A stretch of 43,138 nucleotides of DNA from Lachnospiraceae bacterium (GCA_016297945.1 JAEDFR010000011.1:1-43138), one strand, 5' to 3'. Counted from the stretch's first letter, positions 33,673 through 42,466 are shown. Numbers and translations: made by a program. The notes: generated by a model from the letters alone, not told the origin.

Positions 33673-35772
33673 TTACTGGCGGAAGCGAAGCACCACCGCT
33701 GATTTTTTCGGTAACAAAATCCGCAGTTTTCCGCCCACAACCGGACATTTCACGATGTCGGTGGTAAATCCGCTTTCATCTGTCTTTATAATCCGCTCCA
33801 TTTCACATTCTCTGGGAATTCCGGACTCCCATACCGAATATTCACGGTCTAATTCATAATCATTGTTATTTACTAAGGTAATATAGTGATCTCTGTCATA
33901 AAAACGGACAAATCCAAGCAGATTATAATCTCCAACCAGATATTTTAGACTTCCGAATTTAAAGGCATCGCTTTCTTTATGAATCCGAATCATGGCCTTG
34001 TGAAATTCTATCAGGTCATGGTCTTCATTTCCCCAGGGATAGGTACGTCTGTTATCCGGGTCGGTAAAGCCGCATACACCCGCTTCATCACCATAATATA
34101 TCGTCGGCGCTCCTGCCCAAGTCATCTGTATGGTAACAGCTTCACGCATAACTGCTTTATTGACACCCTCATTGGCGGCTTCCGGTCCCATGGTATTGAC
34201 ACGGCCTACCCGCTTGTTGGTTCTTGTTAAAAACCGGGAATGGTCGTGATTGGAAAGCTCGTTCATGGCAATATGGAACGAATCACCGGAAAATGCGGCT
34301 CCGTGATAGTGCATGGCACTCCAGAAACTGTCGGCATTACCATACAAATCTTCTCTGTAATCATCACTGTGCTTCTGCATTCCGGTCAAAAACCAGGTGA
34401 TCGGTTCCATAAAGGCATCGTAATTCATGACAGTGTCCCACTCGCCATTTTCAATCCATTCTCTCGGACTGCCATAGTGTTCGGCTAAAACGATCGCTTC
34501 CGGGTTGGCTTCCCGCACCGCTTTATGAAAATCTTTCCAGAACTGATGATTAAACTCCGGCGAATGACCTAAGTCTGCTGCGACGTCAAGGCGCCATCCG
34601 TCTGCCTTGTACGGAGGGGATACCCATTTTTTTCCGATATATAAAATATAATCATATAACTGTCTGGAACCTTCGTAATTGAGCTTTGGCAGTGTATCAT
34701 GTCCCCACCAGCCATCATAAGTAGGATTATAGGGCCAGCGGTTTTGTTCATAAAAATGGAAATAATCTCTGTAAGGACTGTCGGCTGAAATATAAGCTCC
34801 CTTTTCATATCCTTCAAAATTTTCATAAATGCGCTCGCGATCCAGCCATTTGTTGAAGGAACCACAGTGGTTAAACACACCGTCCAAAATGACTTTCATT
34901 CCCCGTTTATGGGCTTCTTCTACAACCTTTGCAAACAATTCATTGGATGCTTCTAAGTTTTCTTTGTTGGCAATACGATTAATATACCGGGTAGCATCTT
35001 TGTTGTCTTTTTGCCAAGGCTCCAGCAAATTACCCGTGTCATTGACAATCTTACCAAAGTGCGGATCAATATAGTCATAGTCCTGAATATCATATTTATG
35101 ATTGGAAGGTGATACAAATAACGGATTGAAATAGATGACATCGATTCCTAAATCCTGCAAATAGTCCATTTTATCCATAACACCCTGTAAATCGCCACCA
35201 TAAAACTCTCTGACACCCATCGTTGCCGGATATTTATTCCAGTCTTCCACTCGGGTTACATGTTCACCGATGTAATTATATTCATCTGTCAGAACGTCAT
35301 TGGAAGGATCTCCGTTATAGAAGCGATCCACGTAAATCTGATACATCACGGCACCTTTTGCCCATCTTGGCACATGATGCCCGGGAACAATCACAAATTT
35401 ATAATACTCTTCCACATTTTTGACAACGCCGCGAAAATCATAGACACAGGTAAGCTTTCCCGCACTCACCTCAAAATAGTAAGAAACCTTTTCATCATCC
35501 AGTTCGAGCTCATACTCATACCAGTCAAAAAGGTCATCACTTTTATACTTCATCATCAAATGTTTTTCATTTTTACAGACAAAGTATACTTTATCAATAT
35601 TATTTTTTGCTGCACGGAATTTAATGGTTACGATACTGTAAGGATTTGGATCCGGGGGGCAGACAAATTCGGATGACATATCCGAAAACAAAGCCCTTTT
35701 ATTGAGAACAGGCCGCATGCCTGACATATAAGTCTGATTATTTTGGATTCTGGATAAATCGCTGTATAGCAT
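33673..35772 (-). CDS. GH13 alpha-amylase/neopullulanase-type enzyme
   Basis: A 699-aa starch or maltodextrin hydrolase without a signal peptide, so cytosolic. The N-terminal CBM34-like beta domain (about 30-125) is followed by a GH13 barrel. Its four classic regions are DGVFNH (D297-H302), GWRLDVAADL with nucleophile D396, LAEHYG with acid/base E431, and ELSNHDHSRF with D510. FYGGDLQGVMDKMDYLQDLG is the usual entry to the barrel. A C-terminal beta domain follows (about 610-699). CBM34 with GH13 indicates the neopullulanase/cyclomaltodextrinase group. ATG 35772 has GGAGGG upstream. It is a single-gene unit between the tRNAs and the palindromic element. Confidence 0.92.
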   Translation of the reverse strand: MLYSDLSRIQNNQTYMSGMRPVLNKRALFSDMSSEFVCPPDPNPYSIVTIKFRAAKNNIDKVYFVCKNEKHLMMKYKSDDLFDWYEYELELDDEKVSYYFEVSAGKLTCVYDFRGVVKNVEEYYKFVIVPGHHVPRWAKGAVMYQIYVDRFYNGDPSNDVLTDEYNYIGEHVTRVEDWNKYPATMGVREFYGGDLQGVMDKMDYLQDLGIDVIYFNPLFVSPSNHKYDIQDYDYIDPHFGKIVNDTGNLLEPWQKDNKDATRYINRIANKENLEASNELFAKVVEEAHKRGMKVILDGVFNHCGSFNKWLDRERIYENFEGYEKGAYISADSPYRDYFHFYEQNRWPYNPTYDGWWGHDTLPKLNYEGSRQLYDYILYIGKKWVSPPYKADGWRLDVAADLGHSPEFNHQFWKDFHKAVREANPEAIVLAEHYGSPREWIENGEWDTVMNYDAFMEPITWFLTGMQKHSDDYREDLYGNADSFWSAMHYHGAAFSGDSFHIAMNELSNHDHSRFLTRTNKRVGRVNTMGPEAANEGVNKAVMREAVTIQMTWAGAPTIYYGDEAGVCGFTDPDNRRTYPWGNEDHDLIEFHKAMIRIHKESDAFKFGSLKYLVGDYNLLGFVRFYDRDHYITLVNNNDYELDREYSVWESGIPRECEMERIIKTDESGFTTDIVKCPVVGGKLRILLPKKSAVVLRFRQ

Positions 35773-35806
35773 TGAAAAACACCCTCCATAATTACCCCAT
35801 ATATTG

Positions 35807-35834
35807 TATATAATATCATATTTACCCTTGTCAT
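35807..35834 (-). promoter_or_regulatory. Candidate promoter of GH13 gene
   Basis: ATGACA (35829-35834), a 16-nt spacer and TATATA (35807-35812) on the minus strand stand 35 nt before the GH13 start codon and immediately beside the left end of the long palindrome. Confidence 0.5.
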
Positions 35835-35852
35835 GCTACTATATAGTTTTAT

Positions 35853-36095
35853 TTTTTCTTTTTTGGATTTGTATTTTCAATATATATCTTTGCCGCCTCA
35901 TACTTCGGTTTCTAGTCTTTCTAAGCGACATGCTCACAAAATATTATGAAATGACCGGTTTCAAAACTCAGACTTCGTCTTCGGACAGTTGAAACCGGTC
36001 ATTATTTTGTTCGCTCATGCCGCTAAGAAAGACACGAAACCTTGTAAAAGTCGACGGCAAAGATATATATTGAAAATACAAATCCAAAAAGAAAA
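35853..36095. repeat. Long palindromic element, copy 1
   Basis: A 243-bp element that folds on itself. It has a perfect 31-bp outer inverted repeat (35865-35895 with 36055-36085) and a middle pair with few mismatches (about 35915-35943 with 36004-36033). The inner pair is perfect over 15 bp (35950-35964 with 35989-36003), around a loop of about 24 nt. It contains no credible ORF. A second copy in the same orientation lies at 41334-41540. Four base pairs differ between copies in a compensatory way. It sits between the ftsH terminator and the GH13 promoter. Confidence 0.9.
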
Positions 36096-36111
36096 TTTCT
36101 TTATAAAAAGG

Positions 36112-36147
36112 AAAAAAGACAGCGGTCGCACAGCTGTCTTTTTCGAG
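36112..36147 (-). terminator. Terminator of tilS-hpt-ftsH unit
   Basis: AAAAAGACAGC/GCTGTCTTTTT arms with an 8-nt loop give a strong hairpin followed by a U-run on the minus strand. It is about 160 nt past the ftsH stop. It could work on both strands; no plus-strand gene ends here. Confidence 0.85.
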
Positions 36148-36305
36148 AAGGTATTTCTTTTGGGGTATAGCAAAAAACTATGTAATGTATTGGGGGGTTA
36201 CAAGTATATTCTAACAAATATCTGAAAATAATCTACTCTCACGTTTCACAAACATTACAAAGGTTTTGGTTGTTTTTTGTACATGTTGCACAAATTCGGT
36301 GCGTT

Positions 36306-38132
36306 TTATTCTACATTACGGCCTTCAAAGAGCTCTGCAAACTCTTCCATGGTGATGCGTTCTTTCTCAAGAAGAAGCTCTGCACAGGCATGAAGCACAT
36401 CTTCATTTTCCAAAATCAGCTCTTTTGCTTTTTGGTAACAGTCATCCACAATGGCTTTTACTTCCGCATCGATCATACCGGCAACCTGTTCACTGTACGC
36501 TTTGGTATGGGCCAAGTCACGACCGATAAAGACGTCGTCACCGTTTTCATCGTAATTGATCGTTCCGATATTTTCCGACATACCATAACGGGTTACCATA
36601 CGACGGGCCGTTTCGGTTGCTTTTTTAATATCACTTGATGCACCGGTCGTGATATCATCAAAAATAATTTCTTCGGCAATTCGACCACCAAGGGAAACCA
36701 TAATCTCATGGAGCATCTTTCCTTTGGTAAGAAACATTTCATCTTTTTCGGGTAAGGGCATGGTATAGCCTGCCGCACCCAGACCGGTCGGTATAATGGA
36801 AACTGTATAAACCGGTCCGACATCCGGAAGTACATGGAATAATATTGCATGTCCCGCTTCATGATATGCTGTAATTTTCTTTTCCTCATCCGAAATGATG
36901 CGGCTTCTTTTTTCCGTGCCGATTCCGGTTTTGATAAACGCCTTTTTGATATCCTCGGCGCTGATAAAAATGCGACTTTCTTTTGCTGCATTAATCGCTG
37001 ATTCATTTAAGAGATTTTCCAGATCCGCACCGGTGTAACCGGCCGTTGTACGTGCAATATGGGTTAAATCCACATCATCTAAAAGTGGTTTATTTTTGGC
37101 ATGAACCTTTAAGATCTCTTCTCGTCCGCCGACATCCGGAGGTCCGATGACAATCTTTCTGTCAAAACGGCCGGGACGCAAAATGGCAGGGTCCAAAATG
37201 TCCACACGGTTTGTTGCTGCTAACACAATAATGCCGGTATTTTCCTCAAAACCGTCCATTTCTACCAATAACTGGTTTAAAGTCTGTTCTCTTTCATCAT
37301 GTCCGCCACCCATACCGGTTCCACGTTTTCTGGCAACGGCATCAATTTCATCAATAAATACAATACAGGGATGGTTCTTTTGCGCATCCTCAAACAGGTC
37401 TCTGACACGGGATGCACCGACGCCGACAAACATTTCCACGAAATCCGAACCGGAAATCGAAAAGAAGGGAACGCCTGCTTCTCCGGCAATGGCTTTGGCC
37501 AATAACGTTTTACCGGTTCCGGGAGGTCCTTCTAACAGAATACCTTTTGGGATTCTGGCGCCGACTTTTGTATACTGTCCCGGATTTTTTAGAAAGCTGA
37601 TGATTTCTTCAAGCTCTTCCTTTTCTTCTTTTAATCCGGCAACATCTTTTAAAGTCGTTTTATTATTATCTCCCATTACCATACGGGCCCGGCTTTTTCC
37701 AAAATTCATCATTTTGTTGCCACCGGCACCTCCACCTGCAGATGCATTGATTAACATCATAAAGATAATCAGACAGACAACTGCAATCAAGATTGGCATA
37801 GCGATGGATTTAAACCAGGTATCCTGCGGAATGTTATCCCGCATGACAAAAATATCATTTTCTTCCAGCAAATCTTCCATCTCTTCCACATCCGCTACAT
37901 AAAGAACCGCCGTAGTTCCGTCGCGAAACAGAATTTCTAAGCGACCGCTGGGAGTCTGTGTATTGGGGATGATTTCAACCTCACTGATGTTACCATCCTC
38001 GATATCCTGTTTAAACTGTGCCCTCGTATAATCACGGGGCGAACTTTTTCCCATTTCAATAAAAATGGAAATAATCAATAACACTACAATGGCGATTAAA
38101 ATAAATCCCATTCCTTGTCTTTTCTTTTCCAA
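36306..38132 (-). CDS. ftsH: ATP-dependent zinc metalloprotease FtsH
   Basis: Membrane-anchored AAA+ protease of 608 aa. TM1 is at about 9-26, an extracellular segment at about 27-105, TM2 at about 108-130. The AAA+ domain has Walker A GPPGTGKT (202-209), DEID (261-264) and the second-region ILRPGRFD. The M41 protease has HEAGH at 424-428. It degrades misfolded membrane proteins and short-lived regulators. The start is TTG 38132 with AGGAG 7 nt upstream, four bases after hpt. The tilS-hpt-ftsH order is conserved in Firmicutes. Confidence 0.97.
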   Translation of the reverse strand: MEKKRQGMGFILIAIVVLLIISIFIEMGKSSPRDYTRAQFKQDIEDGNISEVEIIPNTQTPSGRLEILFRDGTTAVLYVADVEEMEDLLEENDIFVMRDNIPQDTWFKSIAMPILIAVVCLIIFMMLINASAGGGAGGNKMMNFGKSRARMVMGDNNKTTLKDVAGLKEEKEELEEIISFLKNPGQYTKVGARIPKGILLEGPPGTGKTLLAKAIAGEAGVPFFSISGSDFVEMFVGVGASRVRDLFEDAQKNHPCIVFIDEIDAVARKRGTGMGGGHDEREQTLNQLLVEMDGFEENTGIIVLAATNRVDILDPAILRPGRFDRKIVIGPPDVGGREEILKVHAKNKPLLDDVDLTHIARTTAGYTGADLENLLNESAINAAKESRIFISAEDIKKAFIKTGIGTEKRSRIISDEEKKITAYHEAGHAILFHVLPDVGPVYTVSIIPTGLGAAGYTMPLPEKDEMFLTKGKMLHEIMVSLGGRIAEEIIFDDITTGASSDIKKATETARRMVTRYGMSENIGTINYDENGDDVFIGRDLAHTKAYSEQVAGMIDAEVKAIVDDCYQKAKELILENEDVLHACAELLLEKERITMEEFAELFEGRNVE

Positions 38133-38136
38133 TGAC

Positions 38137-38664
38137 TTACTCCTCTACTTCCAAAACACCTACATAAGGTAAATTTCGATATCTTTGTGCATAATCAAGA
38201 CCATAGCCGACAACAAACAAGTCCGGTATTTCAAAACCGGTATAATCCGCATTGATATCCACAACCCTGCGATCCGGCTTATCCAAAAGCGCGCAAAGCT
38301 TTAAAGATTTTGGATTGCGTTGTCTAAGGTTATCAAGCAGATAACTGAGCGTTCTTCCGGTATCCACGATATCCTCAATCACAATGACGTTCTTTCCGAC
38401 AATCGATTCTTCCAAATCTTTTTTCATAATAATTTTTCCACTGGATACGGAGCTGTTCCCATAGCTTGAAACGGACATAAAATCCAATGCCACAGGGACG
38501 GTAATCCGCTTTGCCAGTTCACATGCAAAAAAACAGGCTCCTTTTAAGGTACATACTAAAAATACTTCTTCGCCTTCATAATCTTTGCTGATCTGGGATC
38601 CCAACTCGGCAATGCGGGCATCAATCTGTTCTTCACTCAACAGAACGCTGATCTTGTTGTTCAT
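38137..38664 (-). CDS. hpt: Hypoxanthine phosphoribosyltransferase
   Basis: Cytosolic purine-salvage enzyme (175 aa) that joins hypoxanthine or guanine to PRPP. The PRPP-binding motif VIEDIVDTGRT and the flexible-loop SSYGNSS are visible, with LKGACFF at the N-terminal loop. The ATG at 38664 overlaps the tilS stop by one base (TGATG), with AGGAG 8 nt before it; a GTG one codon earlier is less likely. It is translationally coupled to tilS and ftsH. Confidence 0.94.
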   Translation of the reverse strand: MNNKISVLLSEEQIDARIAELGSQISKDYEGEEVFLVCTLKGACFFACELAKRITVPVALDFMSVSSYGNSSVSSGKIIMKKDLEESIVGKNVIVIEDIVDTGRTLSYLLDNLRQRNPKSLKLCALLDKPDRRVVDINADYTGFEIPDLFVVGYGLDYAQRYRNLPYVGVLEVEE

Positions 38665-40004
38665 CACGTATTCTCCTCTTTCACTGTAATCTCCAAAACC
38701 TGTCTGGTTTCATCCGTAACTTTATAATATTCGCTAATCCGGTATCCGATAATCCACATAATATGGTCGCCATCCGCAATCAGAGGAATCCGATCTCTCA
38801 TTGCAAGGGGAATTTTTTCATCCACCATATAATCTTGCAGTTTTTTTCTTGCTGTTTTCGTACAAAAAAAATAATCACCGCGTTTCCGATACCGCAATGT
38901 GGCAGTTTCTCTTATTTTATCATAATCAAACCACTTCGTATAGTTTCCTCTCGGTACATTCTGATCTTTTTCATAGGAAAAAATTCTCATTTCCACAACC
39001 GAATCTATAGCTTCTTTGATATCCGAATTTGAGACATCACATTCCTTTTCCAAATAGAGATGATGCTGATCAACATATGCCTTGGTATGATATAATAGAC
39101 AGATTTTCTTTCCACTCTGCCCTTCCAAAAGATTCAAAACAGACTGTATATGTTGTCTGGTAATATCTTTCTTTTTTTGACAACAGAAAGAATACATACG
39201 GTATGTCAGCTCCTGCTTCATATAGGGATGTTGTTTTTTCAACCAATCGATAGCAATCCGACACCCGGATTGGGTTGGTTCAACATATTCAGTAAAAAGC
39301 CTTTCTGCCTCTTCATCCAAATACTGCAGTGCCAACTCTACACTTTCGGCACTTGCACATATATGCTCTGTCACACAGGTACAGATTTCTTTTTCCGCAA
39401 TCGGAAGAATCTCATGACGGATACAGTTTCTGGAAAAAACCGTATCATAATTACTCTGATCCGTCACGTAGGAAATCCCATTTTTTGTAAGGAATTCCTC
39501 TATCTGACTGCGTGTCACACAAAGTAACGGTCGGATAAAACAATCTCTTATGGGCTGCATTCCCCTTAACCCACGCAGGCTGCTTCCCCGAAACATCTGG
39601 AAAAGAACGGTTTCTGCCTGATCGTTTTTATGATGTGCCAAAGCAATCTTTTTTTGACTATCGGCCTCTTGTTCAAATACCTGATATCGAAGAATTCTGG
39701 CCGATTCCTCAATTCCGGTATGATGCTCTTTTTGATAGGAAAGTACATCGATTTTTTTGATGCAACAGGGCACCTTCCATTTATCACAAAGCTCTTTTAC
39801 AAAAGCCTCTTCCATATCCGATTCTTTCCGCAAACCATGATGAATATGAATGGCAGAAAGTGTAAATGGAATTTCTTTTTTTAACTGACATAGCAAGTAC
39901 AACAGACAGACAGAATCAGCTCCCCCGGATAATCCGACAACGATATGGTCGTCGGGATGAATCATATGAAATTGCTTGATAAATTGTTTCACTTTTGTGA
40001 TCAT
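38664..40004 (-). CDS. tilS: tRNA(Ile)-lysidine synthase
   Basis: Modifies C34 of tRNA-Ile(CAU) to lysidine, which lets it read AUA. The N-terminal PP-loop ATPase has SGGADS (26-31) and IHIHHGLR. A middle part has the family pattern ALAHHKNDQAETVL. A C-terminal TilS domain lies at about 360-440 (RYRKRGDYF...KKLQDYMVDEKIPLAMRDRIPLI). Its 446 aa are normal for the family. It heads the tilS-hpt-ftsH unit. Confidence 0.94.
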   Translation of the reverse strand: MITKVKQFIKQFHMIHPDDHIVVGLSGGADSVCLLYLLCQLKKEIPFTLSAIHIHHGLRKESDMEEAFVKELCDKWKVPCCIKKIDVLSYQKEHHTGIEESARILRYQVFEQEADSQKKIALAHHKNDQAETVLFQMFRGSSLRGLRGMQPIRDCFIRPLLCVTRSQIEEFLTKNGISYVTDQSNYDTVFSRNCIRHEILPIAEKEICTCVTEHICASAESVELALQYLDEEAERLFTEYVEPTQSGCRIAIDWLKKQHPYMKQELTYRMYSFCCQKKKDITRQHIQSVLNLLEGQSGKKICLLYHTKAYVDQHHLYLEKECDVSNSDIKEAIDSVVEMRIFSYEKDQNVPRGNYTKWFDYDKIRETATLRYRKRGDYFFCTKTARKKLQDYMVDEKIPLAMRDRIPLIADGDHIMWIIGYRISEYYKVTDETRQVLEITVKEENT

Positions 40005-40054
40005 ATTATTATTCTCTATCTGACCGGAATTTTTCTTCTTTGCCTTTGTATCAC

Positions 40055-40082
40055 ATTATAACGCAAAATCAGTTGTTGGCAA
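40055..40082 (-). promoter_or_regulatory. Promoter of tilS-hpt-ftsH
   Basis: TTGCCA (40077-40082), a 16-nt spacer and TATAAT (40055-40060) on the minus strand overlap the end of the SpoIIE-type gene and stand about 50 nt before tilS. This suggests that the housekeeping unit is transcribed independently of the sporulation-type gene. Confidence 0.65.
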
Positions 40083-41256
40083 AGATACCAAAAACAATCA
40101 CCGTCATATCATCGCGGATTCTTCCTCCGGCTTTGGTAATGGCCGCATTAATAATCATCACTGCCATTTGTCTTGGATTTTCAAAGGACAAATCTGTCAA
40201 GAATTCTTTTAGGCATCCTACGTTCCCATCCAAAGTATAGTCTGATGAAAACGCATCCACAACCCCATCCGTCATCATAATGAGGTAATCTCCGTCTTCT
40301 AAACCATAGGCATTTTCATCCGGCTCTTCCTTGGAAAAAACACCAAGAGGTAATGATTCGCCGGAAACGGTCCAGATATGCTTTCCTCTTTTTATAAAAG
40401 AAACTCCCCCTCCGTATTTTAAAAACCGGCAAGTCCCCTGATATAAATCAATTTCACAGGTATCTAAGGTAACGGTATGGTCTTCTGTGCTGTTCAAGCA
40501 GATCAAAGAGTTGAGTAAAGTTCCTGCTTTATCTACATGAAATCCGGTCTCCATAAATTTATCAAGCAAATCCAACAGTCTCTCACTGTCTTTGGCCGCC
40601 TCTTCTCCGGATCCCATTCCGTCGGAAATGGCGATTAGCTGTATTCCTCTGGCATATTCCCGAATTAAATAACTGTCTCCGGATTCGGATTCATTTTCTT
40701 TTTTCGCCCTTGCAACTCCATCCATAATATAATAATTGACCTCTTCTTCAAAAACCAGAAGCTTTGCTTTTTCATGAACAAAGGTTGGATTTGCTTCATT
40801 CGACCGCAGTTTGCGATGACAAAGATCCGAAAGATATTCCATCAGCTCATCCGTATAAAACATTTCATCGACACGTGCTTTTATTTTCATTCCGATTTCT
40901 AAATGTTCTTCTATTTCCACAACATACAATTCTTCAATAATTAAGTCATTTTCTGTTAATCCTTTTTCAATTTTTCTTTTCAACCGTTCTAAAAGACCGG
41001 ATGTCGCATAAGTTTCATTCGCCAGTTCTTTTAATGCATCCGCCGTTTCCGATAACTGATCCGCAAGCAGACTATTATGCTCCTGTCGCGTTTTTAAAAG
41101 ATAGAGCTGCATACCCGCCTCCATATCCGGAGATTGTATTTCATCCTCAAAGCTTCCGGCTATTTCTTGAAGAGTATCTGCATAAAGAATTAGACGTTTC
41201 TTTCCATATTCCGGTAAAATATTATGCTTTTCCTGTTGTAAAACACTCCGCTTCAT
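40069..41256 (-). CDS. spoIIE: SpoIIE-type PP2C phosphatase lacking the membrane domain
   Basis: A serine/threonine phosphatase at the conserved spoIIE position. The C-terminal PP2C/SpoIIE domain (about 190-395) keeps its metal-binding motifs AISDGMGSGEEA, MMTDGVVDAF and DDMTVIVFG. The N-terminal part (about 1-185) is a helical regulatory region. Full SpoIIE of Bacillus is about 827 aa with ten membrane helices; this protein has 395 aa and none. The start is ATG 41256, about 20 nt after a predicted transcription start. It would still be able to dephosphorylate an anti-anti-sigma factor such as SpoIIAA, but it cannot be placed at the septum by its own membrane anchor. Confidence 0.85.
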   Translation of the reverse strand: MKRSVLQQEKHNILPEYGKKRLILYADTLQEIAGSFEDEIQSPDMEAGMQLYLLKTRQEHNSLLADQLSETADALKELANETYATSGLLERLKRKIEKGLTENDLIIEELYVVEIEEHLEIGMKIKARVDEMFYTDELMEYLSDLCHRKLRSNEANPTFVHEKAKLLVFEEEVNYYIMDGVARAKKENESESGDSYLIREYARGIQLIAISDGMGSGEEAAKDSERLLDLLDKFMETGFHVDKAGTLLNSLICLNSTEDHTVTLDTCEIDLYQGTCRFLKYGGGVSFIKRGKHIWTVSGESLPLGVFSKEEPDENAYGLEDGDYLIMMTDGVVDAFSSDYTLDGNVGCLKEFLTDLSFENPRQMAVMIINAAITKAGGRIRDDMTVIVFGIFANN

Positions 41257-41284
41257 AAACACCACTCTTTTCCGTTTTCTTGTT

Positions 41285-41290
41285 ATTATA
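41285..41290 (-). promoter_or_regulatory. -10 box of SpoIIE-type gene
   Basis: A perfect TATAAT on the minus strand, with an A/T-rich but poorly matching -35 region, stands 28 nt before the chosen ATG. Its position argues against the longer TTG-initiated reading at 41298. Confidence 0.45.
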
Positions 41291-41333
41291 GTGGACAAGC
41301 TGTAAAAAAAATGTCATTTTGAGGCGGGGGAAT

Positions 41334-41540
41334 AGAAAATTATATATCTTTGTCGCCTTGTACTTCGGTTTTTAGCATTTCTATGCGGCATGCTCACAAA
41401 ATATCTATTAAATGCCCGGTTTCAAAACTCAGACTTCGTCTTCAAACAGTTGAAACCGAGCATTCTATTTTGTTCGCTTATGCCACTAAGAAATGCACAA
41501 AACCTTGTAAAAGCCGGCGAACAAAGATACATAATTTTCT
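41334..41540. repeat. Long palindromic element, copy 2
   Basis: Same design and orientation as the copy at 35853-36095. The outer arms are 41334-41357 and 41516-41540, the middle arms about 41375-41402 and 41468-41496, and the inner arms 41411-41425 and 41450-41464. A 28-nt stretch (41416-41443) is identical to 35955-35982. The left outer arm is shorter than in copy 1. The shared outer sequence reappears only on the right, at 41579-41599, after about 38 nt of other sequence containing its own small hairpin. It lies between the divIC terminator and the SpoIIE-type gene. Confidence 0.88.
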
Positions 41541-41596
41541 GTTAAAAAAACTTGCTATATTTGTATATTCTTTCCAAGAATACAAATCCAAAAAGA

Positions 41597-41652
41597 AAAA
41601 TAAATAAGACATAGATTTAAAGTTGTATAACTACTAAATCCATGTCTTATTT
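41597..41652 (-). terminator. Terminator overlapping the divIC stop codon
   Basis: Arms of 16 nt, TAAGACATGGATTTA and its near-perfect complement (one mismatch), enclose a 15-nt loop and are followed on the minus strand by a U-rich tail. The divIC TAA (41647-41649) lies inside the first arm, so a terminating ribosome may interfere with folding. It ends the rqcP-yabP-yabQ-divIC unit. Confidence 0.8.
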
Positions 41653-41961
41653 CATCTTAAATACGATTTCGCCTTCCCGAACCAGTCCCAGTTTTTCTTT
41701 TGCAACTTCTTCGATATAGGCTTGCGTCTGTGTATACTTTTTAAATTCTTCCAGTTCCGTAGATCTGTTTTCTTCTTCTGCAATCTGTGCATCCAGTGCT
41801 GCTTCTGTTGACAAATATTCCTGCTGCTTTTGCTTTAGTGTATAACTGTTTACGGAAATAACCGCTAAAAGCATCAATACGACCGCCGAAACCAGAAACA
41901 TACCGAAACGATTTTGCCGCTTACCGCGGAAAGCGACTTTTTTTCGTGATTTTCGTTTCAT
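41647..41961 (-). CDS. divIC: Septum formation initiator, DivIC/FtsB-like
   Basis: A 104-aa bitopic membrane protein. It has a short, very basic cytosolic tail (about 1-19), one TM (about 21-40, MFLVSAVVLMLLAVISV), then an extracellular coiled coil (about 43-85) and the family ending AKEKLGLVREGEIVF. It acts in the divisome with FtsL and DivIB. The ATG at 41961 lies 41 nt inside yabQ, with GAGGGG upstream. Position and size agree with divIC of Bacillus. Confidence 0.92.
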   Translation of the reverse strand: MKRKSRKKVAFRGKRQNRFGMFLVSAVVLMLLAVISVNSYTLKQKQQEYLSTEAALDAQIAEEENRSTELEEFKKYTQTQAYIEEVAKEKLGLVREGEIVFKMK

Positions 41962-42466
41962 GTTGACCCCTCTTACAAGTCTCTTTTTTGCGTTTACATA
42001 ATATTATCTTAAACTTTTTTATGTTGCCCGTCAACTTCTTTTTTAAGAGTTTTCGAAATTTTTTTAGTTCCCTTTTTGCTTTACCGAACATGCGTTTTAT
42101 CATTGTTTTAATGGGTTTAAAAAGGAAACGGAGACATCGACATACCACATCTAGTATTTTTTTGAGAATTGTTGACATAATTTCCACTATATATTCTCCA
42201 ATCGAATATTTATACACCAACATTCCCAATGCAACACCCGCTATTAAAAACCAGCGTATGATCCCATTATTCGTTTTATAAAGCATATAAAATAAAAAAA
42301 TACCGGCTCCGGTCCAGAAAAAAATGTCTTCCAGCGCAATCCAGAAATTCCCATGACGGAACACCCTTCGAAAAATCCGGAATACATCATATACCATGGT
42401 AATGACGATACCGGACAAAAAACAATATAATAAAAAACGACTTTCTTCTACAATCTGCTCACTCAT
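41921..42466 (-). CDS. yabQ: Spore cortex protein YabQ
   Basis: A 181-aa protein with four predicted membrane segments in the first 110 residues (LLYCFLSGIVITMVYDVFRIF is the start of the typical YabQ pattern). A strongly basic C-terminal tail (about 115-181) follows. In Bacillus it is needed for spore cortex formation. The start overlaps the yabP stop by one base (TAATG), and the gene end overlaps divIC. Its presence suggests a sporulation programme, complete or inherited. Confidence 0.9.
   Translation of the reverse strand: MSEQIVEESRFLLYCFLSGIVITMVYDVFRIFRRVFRHGNFWIALEDIFFWTGAGIFLFYMLYKTNNGIIRWFLIAGVALGMLVYKYSIGEYIVEIMSTILKKILDVVCRCLRFLFKPIKTMIKRMFGKAKRELKKFRKLLKKKLTGNIKKFKIILCKRKKETCKRGQHETKITKKSRFPR

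Noticed and set aside
35853..36095. Ordinary transposon or insertion sequence
   Set aside because: No transposase frame, no clear target duplication could be fixed, and the palindrome covers the whole element.
35853..36095. Retron msr-msd or group II intron
   Set aside because: No reverse transcriptase gene in the window and no domain V-like hairpin.
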